The position numbers and the translations under genes were made by a program. Below are positions 15,548 through 22,603 of a stretch of 34,782 nucleotides of DNA, piece after piece. Every line of letters begins with the position of its first letter. Position 1 is the stretch's first letter. A model generated the notes under the pieces. It searched no databases and was not told the DNA's origin. It saw nothing but the letters and a program-made list of their open reading frames with translations. Source of the DNA: Stenotrophomonas maltophilia (GTDB lineage Bacteria > Pseudomonadota > Gammaproteobacteria > Xanthomonadales > Xanthomonadaceae); NCBI RefSeq assembly GCF_013464915.1, contig NZ_RAVT01000005.1, positions 114,815 to 149,596 on the forward strand, written 5' to 3'.

Positions 15548-16249
15548 TCAGCGCGTCGCGCCGTGCTGGCGCAGCAGGGTTTCAATGTCGGCATGGCCGC
15601 GCTGACGGGCATGGGCCAGCGGTGTAACACCATCGCCATCGGCCAGCTCCGGGTCGGCACCGGCCTCCAGCAGCAGCTGCACAATCTGTACATGGCGCGC
15701 ACCGCCGTCGCCGAGCAGGATCGCTTCCAGCAGCGCGGTCCAATGCAGGCGGTTGACATGGTCCACCGCCACACCGGCCCGCAGCAGGGTGCGCACGGTG
15801 GCGACATGGCCGCGCTCGGCGGCGGGAATCAGCGCGGTTCCGCCATAGCGGTTGGTGCTGCGCAGATCGGCGCCGTGCGCCAGGGTCATCGCCAGGATCT
15901 CGTCCAGGCCGCGCGCACCGGCATACAGGTAGGCGCTGTCCTGCAGAGCATCCTTGGCGTTGACGTCGGCACCGGCTTCGATCAGTTCACGCGCGGCATC
16001 CACGTTGTTGCCGTGCGTGGCCAGCAGCAGCGCGGTGCGGCCCTGGCCATCGCGCGCCTCCAGATCGGCCCCCTGCTCGATCGCCTCGCGTACGGCATCG
16101 GCGTCGCCACGGCTGGCGGCATCACGCAGGCGCGCACCCCCATCAGCCTTGGGGGTCGCAGTGCAGGCAGGGGTGACCATGGCCAGAAGGCACAGCAGCA
16201 GCATGCCCGCCAGAGGCGCGGGCCAGCGAAGGGAACAACGGAAGCGCAT
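15548..16249 (-). CDS. Exported ankyrin-repeat protein
   Basis: Protein of 233 residues with an N-terminal hydrophobic signal (about 10-29, LAGMLLLCLLAMVTPAC) and then five to six ankyrin repeats. Recognisable units include LRDAASRGDADAVREAIEQG, DGQGRTALLLATHGNNVDAA, YGGTALIPAAERGHVATVRT and DGVTPLAHARQRGHADIETL. Cys29 might be lipidated, but TPAC is a poor lipobox. Ankyrin repeats bind proteins; bacterial periplasmic examples sometimes protect or assist an enzyme encoded beside them. Here the partner may be the amidohydrolase 52 nt downstream, which is inference. It is divergent from the LysR gene. Confidence 0.88.
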   Translation of the reverse strand: MRFRCSLRWPAPLAGMLLLCLLAMVTPACTATPKADGGARLRDAASRGDADAVREAIEQGADLEARDGQGRTALLLATHGNNVDAARELIEAGADVNAKDALQDSAYLYAGARGLDEILAMTLAHGADLRSTNRYGGTALIPAAERGHVATVRTLLRAGVAVDHVNRLHWTALLEAILLGDGGARHVQIVQLLLEAGADPELADGDGVTPLAHARQRGHADIETLLRQHGATR

Positions 16250-16371
16250 GGCAGTGTCTCCTCATGTCCGTCGCCACGGAGCGCCGCGTGACGGTAGCAA
16301 CAGCCGGGCATTGCCGGCTCCTGCCCTGCATGGTAGAAGTCCCCCCGGGCATCCAGAAGTGAAATGTTCAA

Positions 16372-17253
16372 ATGCAAGACAGTGCCAAATCGAATAGAAC
16401 CCTGTTCGAGCTGGACCTGCTTCGGGCGCTGGTGATGGTGGCCGACTGCGGCAGCTTCACCACTGCGGCTACGCGCCTGCATTCAACCCAGTCCACGGTC
16501 AGCCAGAAGGTGCGACGGCTGGAAGAGATGGCCGGACACCGTCTGCTTGAACGCGGCCACCGCGACGTGCATCCCACCGACGCCGGCCATACCCTGCTCG
16601 GTTACGCGCGGCGGATGCTGGATCTGAACGACGAAATGGCCCAGGCCCTGGCCGGGGCTACGGTGGAAACCGCCGTGAGAATCGGCGTGCCGGAGGACTT
16701 CGTCAACCCGCAGACCACACGCATGCTGGCCGCCTTCAGCCGCCGCCACCCGCAGGTGAAGCTGGAGATCAGCAGCGGCCTAAGCCGCGACCTGGCGCAC
16801 GGCTTCGACCACGGCGAACTGGATCTTGTGCTGGTCAAGCAGCGGCGCAACAGCCGCCAGGCGGTGCACTGCCGCCGCGAGCCGATGCACTGGATCGACA
16901 GCCTGCGCAGCAGCTGCCTGCAACAGGATCCGCTGCCGCTGGTCACGTTCCCGCCGCGCGGGCTGTACCGCGACGAGATGATCCACGCCGTGGAAGCGTT
17001 GGGCCTGCGCTGGCGCATCGCCTTCACCAGCTCGTCGCTGAGCGGCATCCAGGGCGCCGTCGCCGACGGCATCGGCATCAGCCTGCTGCCGCGCCGTGCG
17101 GTCACCCGCGAGCACCGCATCATCGATGGCGAGCATGGCCTGCCGGTGATCGACAACTACGAGATCGGCCTCCTGCATCGCGCCGACGCTGATGACGCGG
17201 TGCGTGCGCTGGCCAGCGAGCTGTGGCGGCAGGTGCAGCGCGAACCGGATTGA
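16372..17253 (+). CDS. LysR-family transcriptional regulator
   Basis: Regulator of 293 residues. The winged helix-turn-helix (about 13-72) contains LRALVMVADCGSFTTAATRL, STQSTVSQKVRRLEE and LLERGHRDVHPTDAG. A LysR substrate-binding domain follows from about residue 95 (VRIGVPEDFVNPQTTRMLAA, ELDLVLVKQR, GIGISLLPRRAV). The second domain resembles the group that includes regulators with short effector pockets; the effector is unknown. The gene is divergent from the ankyrin/amidohydrolase pair across 122 bp, the classic arrangement for LysR control of a neighbour. That gap holds an AGCCGG/CCGGCT inverted repeat at 16302-16319 which could be part of the operator. Confidence 0.93.
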   Translation: MQDSAKSNRTLFELDLLRALVMVADCGSFTTAATRLHSTQSTVSQKVRRLEEMAGHRLLERGHRDVHPTDAGHTLLGYARRMLDLNDEMAQALAGATVETAVRIGVPEDFVNPQTTRMLAAFSRRHPQVKLEISSGLSRDLAHGFDHGELDLVLVKQRRNSRQAVHCRREPMHWIDSLRSSCLQQDPLPLVTFPPRGLYRDEMIHAVEALGLRWRIAFTSSSLSGIQGAVADGIGISLLPRRAVTREHRIIDGEHGLPVIDNYEIGLLHRADADDAVRALASELWRQVQREPD

Positions 17254-17258
17254 GCACG

Positions 17259-17281
17259 GTGGATCCACGCCATGCGTGGAT
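17259..17281 (+). repeat. Single SMAG-like repeat
   Basis: A GTGG head followed by the ATCCACGCC/ATGCGTGGAT stem-loop, 6 nt after the LysR stop codon. The GTAG signature has one substitution. It may also serve as the 3' end hairpin of the LysR transcript. Confidence 0.8.
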
Positions 17282-17384
17282 GCAACTCGCGCATTCGTCA
17301 TCGGAATCTGATCAGAGCGGCCGCGCGGGGGCTTCCCTCTCCGGCTAGAGTGCGTGCTGTCTCCGTGCTCCACGGCGCCTTGCC

Positions 17385-17822
17385 ATGTCCGACGCAACCC
17401 CGACCCGCTTCGATCCCCTGCCTGCGGCGCTGCAGACGCACCTGCAGCACCAGCGTTCGCTGATCGCCGCGCGCGTGGCCGCCGGATTCCCGACGTTGCC
17501 GGTACAGTGGCCGCTGGCGGCCACCACCCTGCAGCGCGTGATCGATGCCGAGCTGATCGATCGTGACGACTGTGATGGCTGGGAAGCGCTGGGCGTGGCG
17601 TTCGGTGACACCCTGGCCCAGCGCGTGCCGGGCCTGGCATGGATGCAGGTCACCGATGCCTGGGGCATCGACGCGGTGCTGCGCTATGCCGACAGCAGCC
17701 TGCAGATCGGCGCCAGCACGCTGCTGCTCAAGCGCATCGAACAGGGCGAGATCATCGACATCGCCCACCTGCTGGCGTGGCTTGAGGAATTCGTCGCCAC
17801 CCGCGCCGACGATTACGCCTGA
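17385..17822 (+). CDS. DUF3806 domain protein
   Basis: Predicted cytoplasmic protein of 145 residues with no signal or membrane segment. Residues about 55-140 match DUF3806 in pattern: DGWEALGVAFGDTLAQRVPG, LAWMQVTDAWGIDAVLRYAD, then LLKRIEQGEIIDIAHLLAWL. The family has no known function; members often lie beside metabolic or envelope genes without a constant partner. It stands alone between two SMAG elements, which suggests a single-gene transcript. Confidence 0.8.
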   Translation: MSDATPTRFDPLPAALQTHLQHQRSLIAARVAAGFPTLPVQWPLAATTLQRVIDAELIDRDDCDGWEALGVAFGDTLAQRVPGLAWMQVTDAWGIDAVLRYADSSLQIGASTLLLKRIEQGEIIDIAHLLAWLEEFVATRADDYA

Positions 17823-17834
17823 CGGCCCATCGGG

Positions 17835-17903
17835 GTAGATCCACGCCGTGCGTGGATGAATGAGACCACGCGATGGTGCCATCCACGCATGGCGTGGATC
17901 TAC
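17835..17903. repeat. SMAG repeat pair, inverted, overlapping a stop codon
   Basis: Units at 17835-17857 (plus, GTAG head, one loop-side change) and 17881-17903 (minus, ending CTAC). The second contains the TAG stop codon of the amidohydrolase at 17900-17902, supplied by the GTAG signature itself. The pair sits between the convergent DUF3806 and amidohydrolase genes. Confidence 0.9.
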
Positions 17904-19060
17904 AGCCAGCGGCCGTCGACCACCACGCGTCGCTCCAGCGGCACCGCTGCCACCGCGGCCGGGCCGTGGTCGGCGCGCACCGCCACGAACGTGGCCGGCA
18001 GGCCTTCGGCAAGACCGTAGCGCGGCAGACCGATCACCTGCGCGGCATGGGTGGTGACCATGTCCAGCGCCAGCATCAGGTCGGCATCGGTGTAGAAACC
18101 CGAGCGATAGCCGAGCAGCATCGCCCGCTGCAGCAGGTCGCCATTGCCATAGGGCCACCAGCAGTCGCGGATGTTGTCGTTGCCTGCGAACACGCGCACA
18201 CCGGCATCATGCAGCGCACGCAGCGGCGGGAACGGATGATCGCCGGGTGCATTGCTCATGATCGCCACGCCGGCCGTGGCCAGCGCTTCGCCCACCTGCA
18301 GCGCACGCGCCAGCGGCACCTCGCCCAGCGAATACGCATGGCTGACCGCTACGCGCCCCTGCAGACCGGCAGCCCGGGTACGCGCGGCGATGCGCAGCAG
18401 CTGGGCCAGACCGGTTTCGCCGGGCTCATGCAGATGGATGTCCAGCAGCGCGCCGTAGCGTTCGGCCAGGCCGAACAGCAGTGCCAGCTGGCCTTCGGCG
18501 TCGCCGTCCAGGGTCGTCGGATCGATGCCGCCCAGCACTTCCACGCCGGCGGCAAGAGCCTGCTCCAGCACAGCCGCGGTGCCCGCACAGGACATCACAC
18601 CCGCCTGCGGGAATGCCACCAGCTGGATGCGCATGATGTCGGCGCAGCGCAGTGCAGCCTCGCGTACTGCCTCAAGGTGGCGCAGGCCGGTGCTGCCATC
18701 GATATCCACATGGCAGCGCATCGCCACCGTGCCGAAGCCGCTGCACTGGCGGATCAAGGCTTCGGCGCGATCCACCATCGGTGCTGCGCCGGCCACCGCT
18801 GCCTTTTCCACCGCCAGCCGTTCACGCAGGCTGTTTACCGGCTGGTGCGGATGCCAGCGATCGCCGACAAAGCTCTTGTCCAGGTGGATATGGCCATCCA
18901 CCAACCCCGGGAGCACCGCAAAGCCCTGCAGGTCGATGCGGTCAGCCCCCTCGGCCGGCACGGCATCGCCATTGAGGCCGCTGATGCGACCATCACGGAT
19001 ATGGAAATGCAGCGGCGCACCGTTGCGGTCGACACCGCCATGGACAAACTGGAGGGTCAT
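17900..19060 (-). CDS. Cytosine-deaminase-like amidohydrolase
   Basis: Predicted cytoplasmic deaminase of 386 residues in the CodA / N-isopropylammelide aminohydrolase group. Metal and catalytic residues are in place: His57 and His59 in DGHIHLDKSF, His209 and Glu212 in DIHLHEPG, His241 in VSHAYSL and Asp295 in AGNDNIRDCWWPYG. NDNIRDxWWPYG is shared with cytosine deaminase relatives. The start at 19060 has GGGAG upstream; earlier in-frame ATGs lack one. The stop codon lies in a SMAG repeat, so the C-terminus (DGRWL) may have been set by repeat insertion. It may deaminate a pyrimidine, triazine or creatinine-like ring; the substrate is unsettled. No transporter gene is adjacent. Confidence 0.88.
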   Translation of the reverse strand: MTLQFVHGGVDRNGAPLHFHIRDGRISGLNGDAVPAEGADRIDLQGFAVLPGLVDGHIHLDKSFVGDRWHPHQPVNSLRERLAVEKAAVAGAAPMVDRAEALIRQCSGFGTVAMRCHVDIDGSTGLRHLEAVREAALRCADIMRIQLVAFPQAGVMSCAGTAAVLEQALAAGVEVLGGIDPTTLDGDAEGQLALLFGLAERYGALLDIHLHEPGETGLAQLLRIAARTRAAGLQGRVAVSHAYSLGEVPLARALQVGEALATAGVAIMSNAPGDHPFPPLRALHDAGVRVFAGNDNIRDCWWPYGNGDLLQRAMLLGYRSGFYTDADLMLALDMVTTHAAQVIGLPRYGLAEGLPATFVAVRADHGPAAVAAVPLERRVVVDGRWL

Positions 19061-19243
19061 CGGGAGCTCCCGGAAAGCCAATATGGGCGCCATCGTGCGC
19101 CTCACCACAGCCATCAACCAACGAAATATCTGGATGGCATGCATTCACCAGAACGATCGATGCCGCTGCGACCACCGGCCGCAGCTACGCCGTACACACC
19201 CCTGAACGGGTACCATAGGCGCCTGTTTCCGCTGTGATGCCGC

Positions 19244-19885
19244 ATGGGCCCGTCCGACCGCCACGATCGCCTCCGCCGCTGGCAGGCCGCGTCCCTGCTT
19301 GCCGCCGCCCCGATCGCCAGCCTGTCCGCCACCGATGCAGCGGCTGCCGCGCCGCTGCAGTCGCCGCCGGGCCAACAGCGCATCGCTCCGGCGGCGCTGG
19401 TCGAACGCCTGCACCAGCGCGTGCTGTCCGGGCAGAGCGCCACCGCCACGCTGGAACACTGGTGCGCCGAACATGGCCTGGCTGAACAGGCTCGTGTACG
19501 CGCGGTGCGCATACACGGCCACGACAAACCGGCCCCGGCCGACGTACTGCAGGCACTGGCTGCAGCACCCGGCGCCGAACTGCGCTATCGCCGCGTGCAG
19601 CTGGTCTGCGGCAGCCGCGTGCTGTCCGAGGCGGACAACTGGTACCTGCCCGGCCATCTCAGCCCGGCCATGAACCAGGTGCTGGACAGCACCGATGAAC
19701 CCTTCGGTCGCGTGGTCGGTCCGCTCGGCTTCCAACGCCAGACCCTGGCCGACCAGACGTTCTGGCCGCCACGTGGCGAAGGCGACCACGGCGTGATCCT
19801 GGAAGTGCGCGCCCTGCTGCGCGACCGCCAGCAGCAGCCTTTCAGCTACGTCATCGAGTCGTACCTGGTGCAAGTGTTGCCCTGA
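19244..19885 (+). CDS. Predicted exported protein resembling chorismate lyase (UbiC/UTRA fold)
   Basis: Protein of 213 residues. Residues about 11-38 form a hydrophobic, alanine-rich segment after an RR pair, likely a signal peptide. The conserved part (about 100-213) reads LRYRRVQLVCGSRVLSEADN, WYLPGHLSPAMN, STDEPFGRVVGPLGFQRQTL and ends VIESYLVQVLP. The order of a substituted Cys-Gly strand, a WYxP segment and TDxPFGR resembles the UbiC/chorismate-lyase fold, where the PLG region lines the product pocket. An exported form would not act in ubiquinone synthesis, so it probably does something else. It is divergent from the cytosine-deaminase-like gene (183 bp between starts). The fold assignment is tentative. 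Confidence 0.7.
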   Translation: MGPSDRHDRLRRWQAASLLAAAPIASLSATDAAAAAPLQSPPGQQRIAPAALVERLHQRVLSGQSATATLEHWCAEHGLAEQARVRAVRIHGHDKPAPADVLQALAAAPGAELRYRRVQLVCGSRVLSEADNWYLPGHLSPAMNQVLDSTDEPFGRVVGPLGFQRQTLADQTFWPPRGEGDHGVILEVRALLRDRQQQPFSYVIESYLVQVLP

Positions 19886-19889
19886 TCGA

Positions 19890-19919
19890 GGCAGCGCCGG
19901 CCCAGGTGCGGGCGCTGCC
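19890..19919. terminator. Hairpin between convergent genes
   Basis: Perfect 9-bp inverted repeat GGCAGCGCC/GGCGCTGCC with a 12-nt loop, 4 nt after the UbiC-like stop and 13 nt from the end of the lipoprotein gene on the other strand. It lacks a T-tract but is well placed as a bidirectional terminator. Confidence 0.55.
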
Positions 19920-19932
19920 CAACCATGCCAGC

Positions 19933-20586
19933 CTATTGGTTGGCGATCATCGAACGGGCAGCAGGATCGGTGGAAAACACGAACCTTCCCTCATGGTTCC
20001 GCTGGTCGAGCTTCTTGCTCAGGCCCGAGAAACTGTAGGTGGGCGCAGCAGTGTCCAATCCAAACTTTTCGGTCCAGGCTTCGTACTCTTCAGCCGATCC
20101 GATACGCACCGAACCGATGCACAGGCTGTATCCACACGCAAATTCACCCAGGGATTCGTCCTTTCCGAGGCTGCGTGCAATCGCCTGCCTGTAGTGGGCG
20201 GTCAGGTCCTGCGCTTCAGGACGCTTCCCGGCATCATCGGCAAATGCCCGGACTGTCTTTTCGAAAACCTTGTCCGATGTGAGGATGGCATCGCTTTGCT
20301 CCACGGACAGTGCACCGTCCTGCATCAATACACTTTCTGCAGCCAGATAAGGCGAATCCCCTGCGGACATGCCTCCGCCAGCAGATGACGGAATCGTTCC
20401 GCGTGCGCTCGCAGCCGTTGCAGGCGCCACTTCCTGGCCACTGCCCTGGCCACTGGCCGCGTTGCGTACGGCGGCAGATGACGATCCGGCGTTCGCCCGT
20501 GCGGCTCCACCCGCTGCCACATCATCCTGCGCGCACCCCGTTACAAATACTGCTGCCATCGTGATCAAAAGTACCCGTGCATCCAT
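19933..20586 (-). CDS. Lipoprotein of unknown function
   Basis: Unrecognised protein of 217 residues. The signal MDARVLLITMAAVFVTGC ends in a good lipobox, with Cys18 as the lipidated residue. About 60 residues of Ala/Gly/Ser-rich, probably unstructured linker follow. The C-terminal half is globular, with DLTAHYRQAIARSLGKDESL, EFACGYSLCIGSVRIGSAEEYEAW (a possible disulfide) and a closing FVFSTDPAARSMIANQ. The ATG at 20586 is chosen because AGGAGG precedes it; the ATG at 20604 sits before that site. It follows the small Cys protein on the same strand across an 82-bp gap holding a hairpin. Confidence 0.75.
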   Translation of the reverse strand: MDARVLLITMAAVFVTGCAQDDVAAGGAARANAGSSSAAVRNAASGQGSGQEVAPATAASARGTIPSSAGGGMSAGDSPYLAAESVLMQDGALSVEQSDAILTSDKVFEKTVRAFADDAGKRPEAQDLTAHYRQAIARSLGKDESLGEFACGYSLCIGSVRIGSAEEYEAWTEKFGLDTAAPTYSFSGLSKKLDQRNHEGRFVFSTDPAARSMIANQ

Positions 20587-20612
20587 GTTCCATTCCTCCT
20601 TCACGCTCGTTG

Positions 20613-20634
20613 TCCGGCCCCCGTAGAGGCCGGA
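20613..20634 (-). terminator. Hairpin between the Cys peptide and the lipoprotein genes
   Basis: TCCGGCC and GGCCGGA pair perfectly around an 8-nt loop. It lies downstream of the small exported protein and upstream of the lipoprotein on the minus strand. It could end or attenuate transcription from the upstream promoter. No T-run follows. Confidence 0.35.
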
Positions 20635-20668
20635 TTCAAACCGGTACTACCTGTCGCGCAGGCTGCAG

Positions 20669-20887
20669 TTACTCTTCGGGCGGAGGCGTGCGGACCACGC
20701 GGGTTACGCGCCCGCCACAACAATCCGTTATGGTGTAGCCACCGTTGCCAGTGTTCTGCACGACACACCTTGACGTGCAGGTATAGCGCGCGCCACCGAC
20801 GGTTACCGAATCTCCCGCCGATGCCGTTCCACTGGCCATGGCGAGTCCACCCAACAGGATCGGACTTACGATGAGGCTTGCCTTCAT
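20669..20887 (-). CDS. Small exported cysteine-containing protein
   Basis: Protein of 72 residues that I do not recognise. The signal peptide MKASLIVSPILLGGLAMASG is followed by an ASA cleavage site. The mature ~48 residues (starting GDSVTVGG) contain four cysteines, RYTCTSRC and ITDCCGGRV, which could form two disulfides, and end in a proline/glutamate tail (TPPPEE). The start at 20887 is supported by AAGGAG 6 nt upstream; an earlier in-frame ATG at 20917 has none and would spoil the signal. It shares a 279-bp AT-rich divergent region with the glycosyltransferase. Confidence 0.72.
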   Translation of the reverse strand: MKASLIVSPILLGGLAMASGTASAGDSVTVGGARYTCTSRCVVQNTGNGGYTITDCCGGRVTRVVRTPPPEE

Positions 20888-21166
20888 TGATCTCTCCTTG
20901 ACTCTGGCAGTCTGCAATGCTGGGTCACTCCAGCAGCCGAAAACTAGCAGCGGTTAATGCGACGGTCAATTACATAAATGCGAATCGGAAACCATCAATG
21001 GAATACAAATAAACCTGCGGATGATTCTTTCGATTTCATCAGGCCCGATATCGAAACATGCATCTCGATAATACTTTCGATAATTGTGTTTCCAATGCGC
21101 CCCATGCGTCGTGCATGATGTCGGTCATTCGCATTTCCTTGCCTGACCGACCCGAGAAAATCGAAG
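20888..21166. other. AT-rich divergent intergenic region
   Basis: 279 bp between the Cys peptide and the glycosyltransferase. About 20935-21075 is clearly richer in A+T than the rest of the window. It contains CTTTCGAT-type repeats near 21027 and 21074 but no convincing gene. It should hold both divergent promoters. The base composition suggests DNA acquired from elsewhere. Confidence 0.5.
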
Positions 21167-22546
21167 ATGGATCTTCCAGCAAGCCTGTTCGTCCAGATAC
21201 CCAGTTATCGCGATCCGCAACTGATTCCAACACTCATCGATCTCGTGCGGCGCGCGGCCGCGCCGGCCGCACTTCACGTGGTGGTGTGCTGGCAGCATGG
21301 TGATGAAGCAACCCTTCAGGATTTCCTGGCTGCGGGCTTCCAGCTGGAATCGAGCTGCATCGGCGATCAGCATCCGATTCATCGCCTGCGCCTGAACGAG
21401 GCCGAAGTTGAACTGATCGAGGTGGGCTTCATGCATGCCCGCGGCTGTGGCTGGGCACGAAGGCTGGCGCAGGAGCGCTATCGCGACGAGCGCTACAACC
21501 TGCAGATCGACTCGCACCACCGTTTCTCGGATGCATGGGACGGTTTACTGGTGGAGATGCTCGAATCCCTGCGTGCACGTTCATGCAAACCGCTGCTGAC
21601 CGGATACCCGCCCGCGTTTCAACCCGAGAGCTATCCCGATACCCGGCAGAACCATGTTGGTCAGATGCTGGTCCGCGGCTTCAATAGTGTAGGTGTGGTC
21701 AGCTACAAGGCAGTGCGCATGCCCCAGGATCCCGTACGCCACGAACCGATGCGAGCTCGATTCATCAGTGGCGGGTTCCTGTTCTCCGACGGGGAGTTCG
21801 TGCGGGAAGTCATGAACGATGCAGACCATTTCTTCTCGACGGAAGAGATCGTCATGGCGGTCAGGGCTTATACACATGGCTACGACTTCTTCCACCCCCA
21901 TCGGCCGCTGCTGTGGCACCAGTACAACTCGGATGCGAACAGGGTGTGGGATGATCACTCCGACGAGCGCCGGTCACGCGGGGAAATCGAAGCCAGTGCC
22001 TTTGATCGCTCGCTGACGGCGTCGGGCAAGGCAGTGAGCATGCTTGCAGCAGCCGGATCAGGAGATGCGACCGCACTGGCCATGCACGGGCTCGGCTGCA
22101 AGCGCTCCCTGCAACAGTACGAGCGCTACGCCGGGTTGAGCTTTGCTCACCGGGGCGTGCACGAGGAGGCGACACGTGCAACCGAGCCTGACAATGCTCA
22201 TTTCGCGACGGATGAGCAGCACTGGCTGGACAAACTGATCTGCCGACGTGTCTTTCAGGTACAGGTCAAGCGGTTGGGCGCAGAAATCGGCTCTGCCGAT
22301 GATCTCGAGTCGCTGGTGCTGACCGCCCAGGCCGAGGACGGCACCACCGTCGGCCGGCGCGAGTTGTCACCGGAAGATCTCCAACAACTGATCACCCGGG
22401 GTGAATATGTCTGCATCGACCATTTCAGCAGCTGCCCGTCGCGTCTTCCTGCCTGCTACCAGATGCAGGTTGGCGGCAATTCCCAGGATGATGCCAACCG
22501 GTTCCAGGTGATCGTAGGGGAAATTGAGGAAGACCTGATTGCCTGA
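21167..22546 (+). CDS. GT60-like GlcNAc transferase family protein
   Basis: Predicted glycosyltransferase of 459 residues without signal or membrane segment. The N-terminal ~290 residues follow the GlcNAc (PF11397) family, which includes the Skp1 polypeptide GlcNAc-transferase: SLFVQIPSYRDPQLIPTLID, then LHVVVCWQ, MHARGCGWARRLAQ, and NLQIDSHHRFSDAWD, where Asp115-Ser-His117 is the DxH metal/nucleotide site. Later ARFISGGFLFSDGEFV, FFSTEEIVMAVRAYTHGYDF and LLWHQY complete the fold. The last ~150 residues are unassigned. Retaining transfer of a sugar from a UDP-sugar to a hydroxyamino acid or a small molecule is the likely chemistry. The gene stands alone, divergent from a Cys-containing exported protein. 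Base composition is less GC-rich than its neighbours. Confidence 0.85.
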   Translation: MDLPASLFVQIPSYRDPQLIPTLIDLVRRAAAPAALHVVVCWQHGDEATLQDFLAAGFQLESSCIGDQHPIHRLRLNEAEVELIEVGFMHARGCGWARRLAQERYRDERYNLQIDSHHRFSDAWDGLLVEMLESLRARSCKPLLTGYPPAFQPESYPDTRQNHVGQMLVRGFNSVGVVSYKAVRMPQDPVRHEPMRARFISGGFLFSDGEFVREVMNDADHFFSTEEIVMAVRAYTHGYDFFHPHRPLLWHQYNSDANRVWDDHSDERRSRGEIEASAFDRSLTASGKAVSMLAAAGSGDATALAMHGLGCKRSLQQYERYAGLSFAHRGVHEEATRATEPDNAHFATDEQHWLDKLICRRVFQVQVKRLGAEIGSADDLESLVLTAQAEDGTTVGRRELSPEDLQQLITRGEYVCIDHFSSCPSRLPACYQMQVGGNSQDDANRFQVIVGEIEEDLIA

Positions 22547-22563
22547 GCGCTGGGATCCCGACG

Positions 22564-22589
22564 AAAAGCCCGGCATTGCCGGGCCTTTC
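22564..22589. terminator. Bidirectional rho-independent-type terminator
   Basis: GCCCGGC-ATT-GCCGGGC stem-loop preceded by AAAA and followed by CTTTC, giving a short T-run on each strand. It lies between the convergent glycosyltransferase and TonB-dependent receptor genes and is the best terminator in the window. Confidence 0.85.
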
Positions 22590-22603
22590 GTTCGCCTGCC
22601 GGA

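Noticed and set aside
14011..15627. Plus-strand open frame of 538 codons opposite the exported amidohydrolase
   Set aside because: The complementary strand encodes a complete metal site and signal peptide; the plus frame has no domain pattern.
13960..17903. CRISPR-like array from the repeated ATCCACGCC units
   Set aside because: Units are palindromic, irregularly spaced by kilobases and carry the GTAG head of REP-like repeats; no cas gene is present.
19933..22546. Glycocin-type bacteriocin cluster
   Set aside because: The small protein has a Sec-type signal rather than a double-glycine leader, and there is no dedicated peptidase-ABC exporter or thiol oxidase gene; only a loose glycosyltransferase link remains.
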